Part shown: positions 8,525-16,760 of the stretch, one piece after another
Layout: every line of letters starts with the position of its first letter
How positions within the stretch are numbered: position 1 is the first letter of the stretch
Source: Faecalibacterium sp.
GTDB lineage: Bacteria; Bacillota; Clostridia; Oscillospirales; Ruminococcaceae
Direction: 5' to 3'
DNA: 64,000 bases
Assembly: GCA_022652735.1 (NCBI GenBank)
Contig: JALCRP010000001.1
Coordinates: 62,001-126,000, forward strand
Program-made: the position numbers and the translations under genes
Notes under the pieces: model-generated
The model's database searches: none
Seen by the model: only the letters and a program-made list of their open reading frames with translations
Told to the model about the DNA's origin: nothing

Positions 8525-9283
8525 TCATTTGCCTTCTTTCTCTGTTGCCTCTTCCAGCTTTGCGATCACCAGTACCCGTTCGTTCGTAGAGGCCCCCGCA
8601 CAGGTCGAGAGCGCCAGAATGTGGCTTTGTTCGTTTACGCCAACATCTCGCTGCTGGCAGGCGTTTGCCTCGATATACGAAAGCAGCTGTGCCGTTTCGC
8701 CGCTGCCCGCGGGCAGCACCCGATACAGCGTTTGATCGTAGGCATCTGCCTCCACACAGGCAAAGATTTGGAGCGCATAGGTTTTGTCGGGCAGAATCAG
8801 CCAGCCGCTGGGGTGCTGCGCGAAGAAATCCGTGTCGGTAAACTCGGTAAGGTCGCCGAACATCGCATCGTAATCCATGTGATGGCCGTAAACGATAGAA
8901 TAATCGTCCGAAAAATCCGGGTGGTTGTTTACCCCGAGAAAGATGCTGCCGGAAAGGCTAAACGCCCCCGTCACATCCTTATTGAGGTACTCGCTGTCAT
9001 CCTTGCCCTGCACGATCGGATAGTCGATAGGGGTATTTTCGATCGTGAGCCATGCGCAGACATCCGGGTTCAGCGCCCGCAGCTCGGCAAATGTCGGCTG
9101 ATTATCGCCTTCGAGCACAGGCTTATAGGTTTCGATTTCCTGCGGCACAGAGGCATCATAATAGATGCAGGCCGTATCCCATAAGGCATAGCCGCTGTAC
9201 AGCAGCATCACAAAAAAGAAGATACCGATGATGCCGCTTAAAAGGCGATCTGCGGCCGTAAGCGCTTTTCCCATACAAAACAT
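8525..9283 (-). CDS. srtB: Class B (pilus-type) sortase
   Basis: Cysteine transpeptidase that joins pilin subunits through their sorting signals. The 252-residue product has an N-terminal membrane anchor (about 14-36) and the catalytic triad His134 (YGHHM), Cys228 (ALSTCAG) and Arg236 (NERVLVI). The YDAMFGDL segment after the His and the overall layout match class B sortases, the class that polymerises FctA-type pili in streptococci. Start ATG 9283 has AAAGGAA 6 nt upstream and the gene lies 28 nt after the major pilin. No housekeeping class A sortase is in the window. Confidence 0.93.
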   Translation of the reverse strand: MFCMGKALTAADRLLSGIIGIFFFVMLLYSGYALWDTACIYYDASVPQEIETYKPVLEGDNQPTFAELRALNPDVCAWLTIENTPIDYPIVQGKDDSEYLNKDVTGAFSLSGSIFLGVNNHPDFSDDYSIVYGHHMDYDAMFGDLTEFTDTDFFAQHPSGWLILPDKTYALQIFACVEADAYDQTLYRVLPAGSGETAQLLSYIEANACQQRDVGVNEQSHILALSTCAGASTNERVLVIAKLEEATEKEGK

Positions 9284-9311
9284 AGCGTTCCTTTACGAAT
9301 TTCGGATTTGT

Positions 9312-10508
9312 TTACTGTGCGCGGCGCTTACGGACGCTGAACACCACGATGCCCGCCAGCGCAAGGCCGACCATCAGCGCATACGGCGCGACATCCAGCG
9401 CAACGCCGGTCGGGATATTGCCGTTTTTCGTGTTGGTGAATACGAGGTCGTTTTCGTCGATCTTGCCCGAGCAACCGTTTTTGTCTTTGTTGAGAGAAGC
9501 TGGCTTCCCATTATCCGTCACAGTCAGCACATAGCCATCCAGCGTTTCGGTAATGTTGTAAGTAGCGCCCGCCGGAATGTTCGTGATCTGGACATGATCT
9601 TTGTCCGTCATAGTGCCTGTGCGCATTGCGGTGCCATCGGCACCGACCGTCAGCGCCATCGGCGGTGTAAGGGTAGAGTTGCCGTATTTGTTCGTAATGT
9701 ACATCGTATAACCAGTCATTTTGCCGCCGGAAACCTTGGTATCAATAATAACTTTGAAATCAAACTTTTTGTCTTTCTTGCACTGGTTGCCCGTGATGAG
9801 CTTCGTGAGATCGAGCGTTGTGGTGCAATACTCGTTGCAGAAGTCATTATTTTTGTAGGCAGTTACTTTCCCCCAGGATTCCACAAGGCGGTAGACGATG
9901 ACCTTCAGGATACTCTCTTCGGCGCCTTTGTTCGTGCCGACGTAAACATCGACATAGCGCACATCGTTATTGCTCTCGATATAGTTCGGCGTGCAGCCTG
10001 TTTCAGTGATCTTATAGCAGTACACGTACCCGCTTTGATATTTGTTGGCATCCAGCACGTTCTTGAAATCATACGAGAAGCTTTGTACGGCTTTTTGGTC
10101 GCTGATCGTGCCGTTGTTTGGCCCAAACTCTACATCCGGCAAAGCGTCTTTGGTTTTCCCTGCGGTTTCAAAGACGCCCTTTGTCGCCGTCCAGCCTGCC
10201 GGATAGTGAATTTGCGCATTGGGATCGACCGCCGAAATTTCAAAAGAGCATTTCGCATACGGGATGTCGGTATCGATCGGATTCTTAACGCCCAGCTGCA
10301 AATACTTTTTCAACTCAGCTTTTGTGCTGGTGCATCCCACATACTCTTCATCCTGTTGATAAGGGTCCTTATCCTGCGGTGCAGGTGTGGGCTTTCCGGG
10401 GTAGTATCCAACCAAATCGTCTGTCGCAAAAGCCGCAATCGGCATGGCACAGAGCAGCATGCCGGTTGCCATCAAAGCTGCCGCAATTCGTTTAATTTGT
10501 TTTTTCAT
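9312..10508 (-). CDS. Major pilin, FctA/Spy0128-like, two isopeptide domains
   Basis: A 398-residue secreted backbone pilin with a signal peptide cleaved near AFA|TDD (residue 29). Two tandem pilin domains each show the Lys-Glu-Asn arrangement of self-crosslinking folds: Lys86/Glu169/Asn225 in the first and Lys236 (LDLTKLITGNQ)/Glu321 (YNITETLDGY)/Asn359 (VFTNTK) in the second. The C-terminus has the sorting signal IPTGV (365-369), a hydrophobic span and RKRRAQ. This is the architecture of S. pyogenes Spy0128, whose signal EVPTG is similar. The Lys that links to the next subunit is not identified. It follows the SipA-like gene by 42 nt with SD AAAGGAAG. Confidence 0.92.
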   Translation of the reverse strand: MKKQIKRIAAALMATGMLLCAMPIAAFATDDLVGYYPGKPTPAPQDKDPYQQDEEYVGCTSTKAELKKYLQLGVKNPIDTDIPYAKCSFEISAVDPNAQIHYPAGWTATKGVFETAGKTKDALPDVEFGPNNGTISDQKAVQSFSYDFKNVLDANKYQSGYVYCYKITETGCTPNYIESNNDVRYVDVYVGTNKGAEESILKVIVYRLVESWGKVTAYKNNDFCNEYCTTTLDLTKLITGNQCKKDKKFDFKVIIDTKVSGGKMTGYTMYITNKYGNSTLTPPMALTVGADGTAMRTGTMTDKDHVQITNIPAGATYNITETLDGYVLTVTDNGKPASLNKDKNGCSGKIDENDLVFTNTKNGNIPTGVALDVAPYALMVGLALAGIVVFSVRKRRAQ

Positions 10509-10550
10509 AAGTTGAGATTCTTCCTTTCTTTGTGTGAAAAATGAAATGCG

Positions 10551-11075
10551 TTATATACCCCGCCGTCTCAGCAGCGTGATCGCCTTACCTTCGATTTGCG
10601 CGCGCGATACCGGCCCGAACGCGCGGCTGTCTACCGCCTCGGTGCGATGATCGCCCAGCAAAAAAAAGCTTCCTTCCGGGATCGTGCAAGGCAGCGCCGT
10701 GCCGCCCTCCACCGTGTCTGTTTCAAAAAACACTTCTTCCGACTGCGGGTATCCGTTGATGACGAGCTGCCCCTCCTGCGAAAGGTCCACGGTGTCGCCG
10801 CCCACGGCGACGATGCGCCCGAAGTATTCTTTCCCGCCGACCCGCGCCGCCACCACATCGCCGGCCGCATAGGTGCGCTCCATCCGGTAGTACAAAACCA
10901 GATCGCCGTTGCGCAGGCGCGGGTACATAGCTTCATCGCCCACCACGCCCAGCCCGAACACCAGCCGGAACGTCACAAACAAAATCCCCACAAACGCAGC
11001 CAGCTTACTGGCCAGTGCGAGCGCCGCCTTTTGGTTGGGCGTCATATCGTTTTGCAGCTTGCGCAGCTTTAGCAT
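10551..11075 (-). CDS. sipA: SipA-like signal peptidase homologue lacking catalytic residues
   Basis: A 174-residue protein of signal peptidase I fold with one membrane segment (about 20-44). Box B, usually ending in Ser-Met-x-Pro, reads DEAMYP, so Ala49 stands where the catalytic Ser should be. Box D, usually Lys-Arg-Val-Ile-Gly, reads YFGRIVAVGGD, so Gly86 replaces the catalytic Lys. Box E (GDHRTEAVDSRAFGPV) is intact, so the protein is not a decayed gene. Streptococcal FCT pilus islands encode a SipA/LepA homologue that also lacks this dyad and is needed for polymerisation, probably as a chaperone. ATG 11075 overlaps the adhesin stop by 7 nt, implying translational coupling. Confidence 0.88.
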   Translation of the reverse strand: MLKLRKLQNDMTPNQKAALALASKLAAFVGILFVTFRLVFGLGVVGDEAMYPRLRNGDLVLYYRMERTYAAGDVVAARVGGKEYFGRIVAVGGDTVDLSQEGQLVINGYPQSEEVFFETDTVEGGTALPCTIPEGSFFLLGDHRTEAVDSRAFGPVSRAQIEGKAITLLRRRGI

Positions 11076-13081
11076 CCGCGGCGCACCGCCCTTCTGCGCC
11101 GGCGTACCGCGGCCGCAAAGCCAAACGCCGAAGCCCCGGCCATTAGGCAGAACGGCGTCAAATCCCACGCCAGCCCCGTCGGCAGGCCAAGCACCGTATT
11201 TGTACAGGTTACCGTTACGCTGCAAGCCTTTTGCAGCAACGGAACTTTATGGATTTCGCCCGAAATCTGAAATACATTCTCTGCAATGACGCCGCCCACC
11301 AGATTGCCGCCCTTCTTTTCCACATCGCCGGAGGGCAGCAGTACTGTGCCGAGCAACTGCTTATCAAAAGCAAAAAGTTTCCACTGGCTCCACATCGGAA
11401 AGCGAACATTCCAAATAATTTTGGAAGCGATCGGTGCCCAGTCGCCCCCGCCACCAAAAATCATGCAGGAATAGTTTGGGTCATCGCTCGCCGTCAGGCA
11501 GATTTGGCCGTTTGCCGTGAGGGAAGCCATTTGTGCTGCGGCCGCGTCGATGTTAAGCACCAAAATTGGGCCTGTGCCGTTTTCGATCTGTTCTTTTGTG
11601 CCCGCATACGGGATACTGATTTGTTCACCGTCTTGCAGCCTTTTCGGGTCAAGCTTATAGATCTGCACGGTCTGGTTGGCTTGTTCTATGAACAGGTTTT
11701 CAGCCTGTTCATAGAACAGGCCGTTAGTTTGTGCTTTGAACAGGCCGTCGCTAAGCGCTTGGCAATCTGCCAACCCCTGCCCAATAGAGAAGAAATTCCA
11801 CCATTCCATATGCGTGACACTGCGGAAATTTGCACCATCTACCCACGGACAGAGGGTGTCGCCCCAAAAATCTTCTCCGACAATCAGTGTATCCGTTTTA
11901 TCGTGGCCCTGAATATTGCCGGATGTGGGAAAATCCAAGCCTGTTTTTAGTAACGTGCAATCCTGTTTCACAATGTAATCCTGTGTATCGTATTCTGAGG
12001 TTTCCGCCGCGGCACCTGTAAAGGTATTGCTCGGGTAGCCAACGATATAGCCTCCGTTGCTGTCGCCCTCCTGCAAAGGCTTTGCGTCTGCGCCGGGGCC
12101 GCCCATCTCATACACATGGCAATCCGCCACCGCAGCACCGTCGGGCAGCGCCGCCGTATCCAATGCGATGTATACCGTACCCACGGAGGTGTTGGCAAAA
12201 TCGATTTTTGCCGTATCCCCGATCGGGGTATCTCCACAGTAAATGCGGAAGTATGTGCTGGCCGTAACCGGCACATTGAATTCCTTTTCAATGTGAACTT
12301 TTACGTATCGGCTGCTGTTTTGGATGGATGTTGCAGAATTGCCGAGCGCATGTTGGCCGCAGCACCAGTAGGAATTCACCGCGACATTTCCCTCCATATC
12401 GGCATGCTGTTCGTAGCCATCCGCAAATACTGCGAAATGCCTTGCTTTCCCAAGGCCATTCTCGATATTTTCCGCCGCAGTTTTTCTTTTGTCCCAGCGA
12501 AATTGTGTTCTTGTACCGCCCAGCATGTTTTGATTGTTTTGCATGTTGTACAGCAACGCTTCGGGCGTGGCTGTGGGCGTTGCGGTTGGGGTACCTGTCG
12601 GCGTCGCGGTTGGCGTACCTGCCGGCGTCGCGCCCGGCGTACCTGCCGGCGTTGCGGTTGGCGTACCTGTCGGCGTCGCGGTTGGCGTACCTATCGGCGT
12701 CGCGCTCGGCGTACCTGCCGGCGTCGCGGTTGGCGTACCTGCCGGCGTCGCGGTTGGCGTACCTGCCGGCGTCGCGGTTGGCGTACCTATCGGCGTTGCG
12801 CCCGGTGTACTTGTCGGCGTCGTGCTTGGCGTCCCGGCCGGGGCTGCGCTTGGCGTCGCCGTTGGGGCCGTGCCCAATGTGCCGTTCTGCACGGCCGAAA
12901 GCGTTGTCAGCGCGGCAGGCAGGCCGGCTGCAGCTTGCGTGTTCAGATCCGTATTTTCCTGCTGGGCCTCCGTTTGGCCGGAGCTTCCTTCTGCATTTGC
13001 CATGATCGGAATATGCCCTGCAAACGTTGCCGCCACCGCTATGCAGAGCACAGTTGCCATGATTCGCCTACCTATTTTCAT
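11069..13081 (-). CDS. Pilus tip adhesin candidate, Thr-Pro stalk and choice-of-anchor-A-like domain
   Basis: A 670-residue secreted protein. A signal peptide (1 to about 30, ANA|EG) is followed by a low-complexity stalk at residues 72-173 built from 8-residue GTPTATPA units. A domain starting near residue 200 has HFAVFADGYEQHADMEGNVA, resembling choice-of-anchor A domains; then comes a large unassigned region and a C-terminal LPTGL signal with hydrophobic span and RRRRRAVRRGC tail. Its place as first gene of the pilus operon corresponds to Cpa in streptococci, but I see no thioester-domain signature. Ligand unknown. I chose ATG 13081 (SD GGAGAGGAG) over 13153 because the signal peptide starts there. 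An inverted repeat lies in the gene at 11682-11718. Confidence 0.85.
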   Translation of the reverse strand: MKIGRRIMATVLCIAVAATFAGHIPIMANAEGSSGQTEAQQENTDLNTQAAAGLPAALTTLSAVQNGTLGTAPTATPSAAPAGTPSTTPTSTPGATPIGTPTATPAGTPTATPAGTPTATPAGTPSATPIGTPTATPTGTPTATPAGTPGATPAGTPTATPTGTPTATPTATPEALLYNMQNNQNMLGGTRTQFRWDKRKTAAENIENGLGKARHFAVFADGYEQHADMEGNVAVNSYWCCGQHALGNSATSIQNSSRYVKVHIEKEFNVPVTASTYFRIYCGDTPIGDTAKIDFANTSVGTVYIALDTAALPDGAAVADCHVYEMGGPGADAKPLQEGDSNGGYIVGYPSNTFTGAAAETSEYDTQDYIVKQDCTLLKTGLDFPTSGNIQGHDKTDTLIVGEDFWGDTLCPWVDGANFRSVTHMEWWNFFSIGQGLADCQALSDGLFKAQTNGLFYEQAENLFIEQANQTVQIYKLDPKRLQDGEQISIPYAGTKEQIENGTGPILVLNIDAAAAQMASLTANGQICLTASDDPNYSCMIFGGGGDWAPIASKIIWNVRFPMWSQWKLFAFDKQLLGTVLLPSGDVEKKGGNLVGGVIAENVFQISGEIHKVPLLQKACSVTVTCTNTVLGLPTGLAWDLTPFCLMAGASAFGFAAAVRRRRRAVRRGC
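11682..11718. repeat. Perfect 15-bp inverted repeat inside the adhesin gene
   Basis: Arms 11682-11696 (TGTTCTATGAACAGG) and 11704-11718 are perfect reverse complements around a 7-nt loop. The repeat encodes part of an 8-residue protein repeat (GLFKAQTN, GLFYEQAE, NLFIEQAN). No T-run follows on either strand, so it is not an intrinsic terminator. Confidence 0.9.
12563..12868 (-). repeat. 24-nt tandem repeat coding the Thr/Pro/Ala stalk
   Basis: About 12 imperfect 24-nt units coding GTPTATPA-type octapeptides. The unit preserves the reading frame, so copy-number change would lengthen or shorten the stalk without a frameshift. Confidence 0.9.
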
Positions 13082-13151
13082 GTATCCGCCGGCTCCTCTC
13101 CTGTTTTTGAGCGGCTGCCAATCGGGGGGCCGCCATTTGTTCACGGGTTTC

Positions 13152-13157
13152 ATTATA
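13152..13157 (-). promoter_or_regulatory. -10 element of a candidate pilus-operon promoter
   Basis: A perfect TATAAT on the minus strand about 70 nt upstream of the adhesin start codon. No good -35 lies at 16-18 nt (best is TTCAAC at 22 nt), which would fit an activator-dependent promoter, but it may be a chance match. Nothing else is seen in 13082-13259. Confidence 0.4.
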
Positions 13158-13259
13158 GAAATCGCGCGGAAAGGATTCGGTTGAATTTCGTCGACATGCC
13201 GTGTTTTTCTTTCGTGGCAAAGGGCGTTTTCTCGGCCGAGCGCGGCAAAAAAAGCGTAT

Positions 13260-13293
13260 AAAAAAAGAAAGGGCCGTAAAAGGCCCTTTCTTT
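13260..13293 (-). terminator. Intrinsic terminator after lysA
   Basis: A 12-bp perfect stem (13264-13275 with 13282-13293, loop of 6) followed on the minus strand by T-rich sequence, 14 nt after the lysA stop. It isolates the glycan operon from the pilus operon. Confidence 0.85.
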
Positions 13294-13306
13294 GCAGGCA
13301 GTATCT

Positions 13307-14596
13307 TTAATCTTCCGACAGCTTCTTCCCATAAGGGGTCATATCCAGCGTCGCAAAATAATCGTGCGGCGTTTCGGCGCGGCGGATCAGCTGATGCGTC
13401 CCGTCGGCGCACAGCAGCACTTCCGCGCTGCGCAGCTTGCCGTTATAGTTATAGCCCATCGAAAAACCGTGTGCGCCGGTATCGTGGATGTAGAGGATGT
13501 CACCAATATCGATTTTCGGCAGCATACGGTCGATGGCAAACTTATCGCTGTTTTCGCATAGGCCGCCGACGACATCATACTTGTGGTCGCATGCGGCATA
13601 CTGCTTGCCCAGCACCGTGATATGGTGATACGCGCCGTATATCGCCGGGCGCATCAGGTTGGCGGCGCAGGCATCCACGCCGATGTACTCTTTATAAATG
13701 TGCTTTTCATGGATGGCTGTCGTAATCAGCGCGCCGTAAGGGCCTGTGGTAAAGCGGCCCATCTCGCTAAAGATCTTCACATCGCCCATACCGGCCGGCA
13801 CAAGGATTTTTTCAAACTGTTCCTTTACGCCTTCGCCAATGGCTGCGATGTCATTTTCCGGCTGATCGGGGCGATACGGAATGCCCACGCCGCCCGAAAG
13901 ATTGATGCAGCTGATATGCACGTTTGCCGCCTTTGCCACCCGCACGGCCAGGGTGAACAGAATGCCCGCCAGCTCGGGATAGTAGACATTCGAGATCGTA
14001 TTGGAAGCCAAAAATGCATGAATGCCAAAGTGTTTTGCGCCCTTTTGTGCCAAGCGGCGGAAGCTCTCGATCATCTGGGCTTCCGTCATGCCGTACTTGG
14101 CCTCGCCGGGGTTATCCATTACCTGAAAGCCTTCCTCGCTTTCGCCGAGCGTAAACGTCCCGCCCGGATTATAGCGGCAGAACACTGTCTCGGGTACGCC
14201 GGCCACGCGCTCCAGAAAATCCACCATTGTGGCGTCGTCGAGGTTGATATATGCGCCCATCTTGTAGGCCAGCTGCATATCCTCCACCGGCGTCATGTTG
14301 CTTGAAAACATGATCTGATCGCCGCCAAAGCCCACGGCATCGCTGAGCATCAGTTCCGTCAGCGAGGAGCAATCCACGCCGCAGCCCTCCTCCGCCAAGA
14401 TGCGGAGGATCGTCGGGTTCGGCAGCGCCTTTACGGCAAAATACTCCTTGAACCCTTTGTTCCATGCAAACGCCTTGTTGATGCGGCGGACATTCTCACG
14501 GATGCCTTTTTCATCATAAATGTGGAACGGCGTCGGCACATCCTGCACGATCTCCTGCGCCTTTGCCAGTGTCAAAAACGGAATTTTTTCGCTCAT
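13307..14596 (-). CDS. lysA: Diaminopimelate decarboxylase
   Basis: PLP enzyme of fold type III that decarboxylates meso-diaminopimelate to L-lysine. The PLP-binding Lys56 is in YFAVKALPNP, and the C-terminal domain carries the substrate-site Cys in GGLCENSDKF and the motif HDTGAHGFSMGYNYNGK. The 429-residue length is normal. An ornithine/arginine decarboxylase of the same fold is less likely given the LysA-like C-terminal motifs. It starts 32 nt after the CapD-like gene (SD GGGGAAAG) and is last in the glycan-decoration operon, an unusual place for a lysine gene. Confidence 0.88.
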   Translation of the reverse strand: MSEKIPFLTLAKAQEIVQDVPTPFHIYDEKGIRENVRRINKAFAWNKGFKEYFAVKALPNPTILRILAEEGCGVDCSSLTELMLSDAVGFGGDQIMFSSNMTPVEDMQLAYKMGAYINLDDATMVDFLERVAGVPETVFCRYNPGGTFTLGESEEGFQVMDNPGEAKYGMTEAQMIESFRRLAQKGAKHFGIHAFLASNTISNVYYPELAGILFTLAVRVAKAANVHISCINLSGGVGIPYRPDQPENDIAAIGEGVKEQFEKILVPAGMGDVKIFSEMGRFTTGPYGALITTAIHEKHIYKEYIGVDACAANLMRPAIYGAYHHITVLGKQYAACDHKYDVVGGLCENSDKFAIDRMLPKIDIGDILYIHDTGAHGFSMGYNYNGKLRSAEVLLCADGTHQLIRRAETPHDYFATLDMTPYGKKLSED

Positions 14597-14628
14597 ACCA
14601 CTTTCCCCTTTTCAGCGGCCGCAGCCCT

Positions 14629-16536
14629 TTACGCGCCGGGCTGCTGTGTGTCGTCTTTCATCATCGTGCGGTTCGGATGGAAGTTTGGCACGATCGCCTG
14701 CAGCTTGTGCACGATCCGATCGTCATCATATGCGGCGGCCGCACCGATCAGTTCCTGCAGTTCATCGTAAAATACCGAAAGCTCGATCCTGTGCGGCGGA
14801 GCAACATAAATTTTATTATGCTCCGTGCGCTTCATTTTGTCCTGTTCTTCATCCATCAGCAGCTCTTCGTACAGCTTTTCGCCGGGGCGTAGGCCCACCA
14901 CGCGGATCGGCATATTCACATCCGGCTCGTAGCCGTAAAAGCGGATCAGCTGCCGGGCAAGGTCCATAATCTTAACGGGCTTGCCCATATCCAGCACATA
15001 GATGCTGCCGCTTTGCGCCAGCGCGCCCGCCTGCAAAACAAGCTGCGCCGCCTCCGGGATCGTCATAAAGTAGCGAACAATGTTCGGGTCTGTCACGGTA
15101 ACGGGGCCGCCCTTTTTGATCTGGCTTTCAAACAGCGGGATCACGCTGCCGTGGCTGCCCAGCACATTGCCGAAGCGCACCGCCACGCAGCGCATCTCGG
15201 TATGCTGCGCAAAGCATTGGATCAGCATCTCGCAGATGCGCTTGGTACAGCCCATGACACTTGTCGGGTTCACGGCTTTATCTGTGGAAAGCTGTACAAG
15301 GCGCTCCACGCCGTGCTCGCTGGCGCTCGTCAGCAGATTCTTGGTGCCGACAACATTGTTTTTGATGGCTTCGGCAGGGCTGGTTTCCATCAGTGGCACG
15401 TGCTTATGTGCCGCCGCGTGGAACACGACGGTGGGCTTGTACTGCTCAAACACTTCGTTCAGGCGGTCCATATCGCGGATCGAGCCGACCAGCGTCAGAA
15501 CCGGCGTATCGCGCCCATATTTTTGTTTCAGCTCCATCTCAAGCTCATAGGCACAGTTTTCGTAGATGTCAAAGATCAGCAGCTGCCGCGGCGCAAAGCG
15601 CATGATCTGGCGGCAAAGCTCGCTGCCGATGCTGCCGCCGCCGCCCGTTACCATCACAACTTTATCCTTCAGATAAGCGCTGATGCCGGCATTATCGAGC
15701 GTAACCTCATCCCGCGACAAAAAGTCGGCCGTGTTCAGCTCACGGAAGCCGTTGTTGCCCACTGCCGTAGTATCGCCGGGGGCCGTCGGGTCGTTCAGCA
15801 CACGCACCTTGCAGTGCGTTGAGTTACATAAATCGACTACATGGCTCAGCCGGCTGCCACGCAGCGAAGGGATGGAAATGATAATTTCGCGGATACCGTA
15901 TTGATCGCACAAAGCGGGGATTTCTTCCAGCGTACCGCGCACCGGCACCCCCTGAATCGTGGCGCCGTGCTTGGCCGGATCATCATCCACCACCACAACG
16001 GGGTTGCCATAGGCCGCCTTGCTTTTGCACAGGCTGATGGCCCATGCGCCGGCGTTTCCGGCGCCGACGATCAAAAGCGGCGTGTTGGGGTTTCGCTGTT
16101 CCTCTCTCGGGAAGTTCAGGAACATACGCCATGCCAGGCGGATACCGCCCACCGACATCACAATCAGGGTCGTCGAGATCACAATGGCCGATTGATACAG
16201 TACGCCATGCGCCAGCATTTTGTTGGTAAGCAGCACAAGCGCAGAAGAAACGCCCACCAGCAGACACAGCCGGAGAAGATCGCGGATGCCGGCATATTTC
16301 CACAAAATCGAATACAAGCCGCCCAAAATGAACAGAACCACATAAATGGCCACCATCCACGGCAGATTTCGGTACAGCGCAGCAAAGGCCCGCAGCGGTG
16401 TGCTTGGGTCCTTTTCGCCATCCATACGAAGCAGAAGCCCCAGATAAAAGCTGAACGCGACGAGGCCGCAATCCAGCAAGGCCAGCATCCCGCGCCGAAG
16501 CAGCAGGGACAGCGGCATTTTGGAACGATTGTTCAC
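14629..16536 (-). CDS. CapD/PglF-like nucleotide-sugar 4,6-dehydratase, membrane-bound
   Basis: Four N-terminal membrane segments (about residues 12-130) precede two Rossmann-type domains. The second binds NAD through TGGGGSIGSE and has the active-site stretch STDKAVNPTSVMGCTK, where Met replaces the classical Tyr as in membrane 4,6-dehydratases that make UDP-2-acetamido-2,6-dideoxy-hexos-4-uloses. The 635-residue length fits WbpM/PglF/CapD. It probably supplies a modified UDP-HexNAc for the adjacent phosphoglycosyl transferase. Translation starts at GTG 16536 with AAAGGGGA 7 nt upstream. A gap of 224 nt separates it from the transferase gene and holds an inverted repeat and a possible promoter. 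Confidence 0.92.
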   Translation of the reverse strand: MNNRSKMPLSLLLRRGMLALLDCGLVAFSFYLGLLLRMDGEKDPSTPLRAFAALYRNLPWMVAIYVVLFILGGLYSILWKYAGIRDLLRLCLLVGVSSALVLLTNKMLAHGVLYQSAIVISTTLIVMSVGGIRLAWRMFLNFPREEQRNPNTPLLIVGAGNAGAWAISLCKSKAAYGNPVVVVDDDPAKHGATIQGVPVRGTLEEIPALCDQYGIREIIISIPSLRGSRLSHVVDLCNSTHCKVRVLNDPTAPGDTTAVGNNGFRELNTADFLSRDEVTLDNAGISAYLKDKVVMVTGGGGSIGSELCRQIMRFAPRQLLIFDIYENCAYELEMELKQKYGRDTPVLTLVGSIRDMDRLNEVFEQYKPTVVFHAAAHKHVPLMETSPAEAIKNNVVGTKNLLTSASEHGVERLVQLSTDKAVNPTSVMGCTKRICEMLIQCFAQHTEMRCVAVRFGNVLGSHGSVIPLFESQIKKGGPVTVTDPNIVRYFMTIPEAAQLVLQAGALAQSGSIYVLDMGKPVKIMDLARQLIRFYGYEPDVNMPIRVVGLRPGEKLYEELLMDEEQDKMKRTEHNKIYVAPPHRIELSVFYDELQELIGAAAAYDDDRIVHKLQAIVPNFHPNRTMMKDDTQQPGA

Positions 16537-16622
16537 GTTGAATCCCCTTTACGGGCGGCCGAAAAGCCGCCCTGTTTCCGGCACTTTTTTGTCAAAAGGC
16601 CAGATTTCTCAAAATTTATATT

Positions 16623-16652
16623 AGTATAACACAAATCCGGCAGAAAAGTCCA
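16623..16652 (-). promoter_or_regulatory. Possible internal promoter of the CapD-like gene
   Basis: TATACT (16628-16623) with TGGACT (16652-16647) 18 nt upstream on the minus strand. It overlaps an inverted repeat. Confidence 0.4.
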
Positions 16653-16686
16653 CCGCGCACACGGGCGCAGCCACTCTTCTGCCGGA
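16636..16686. repeat. 10-bp inverted repeat between transferase and dehydratase genes
   Basis: TCCGGCAGAA (16636-16645) and its exact reverse complement (16677-16686) frame a 31-nt GC-rich core. The hairpin lies where a terminator of the transferase gene would be expected, but the T-run is poor. It overlaps the -35 of the candidate promoter, so it may be an operator or a leaky terminator. Confidence 0.6.
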
Positions 16687-16760
16687 ATCTGTTTTCCCGG
16701 GCAGTGCCGCACGCTTCCATGTGCCGCATCGCGTCCGCACCGAAAATTGTGCCGGTTGCC

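Noticed and set aside
10551-11225. Calling the pilus-operon lepB homologue an active signal peptidase, with the longer 224-residue frame
   Set aside because: The catalytic Ser and Lys are replaced, and the upstream extension overlaps the adhesin gene out of frame.
12563-12868. Regular 24-nt repeats that could suggest a CRISPR array
   Set aside because: Units are contiguous without unique spacers, degenerate in third positions and in frame with a secreted protein; they code a Thr-Pro stalk.
13307-14596. Arginine/ornithine or carboxynorspermidine decarboxylase
   Set aside because: The C-terminal CENSDKF and HDTGAHGFSMGYNYNGK segments fit diaminopimelate decarboxylase better.
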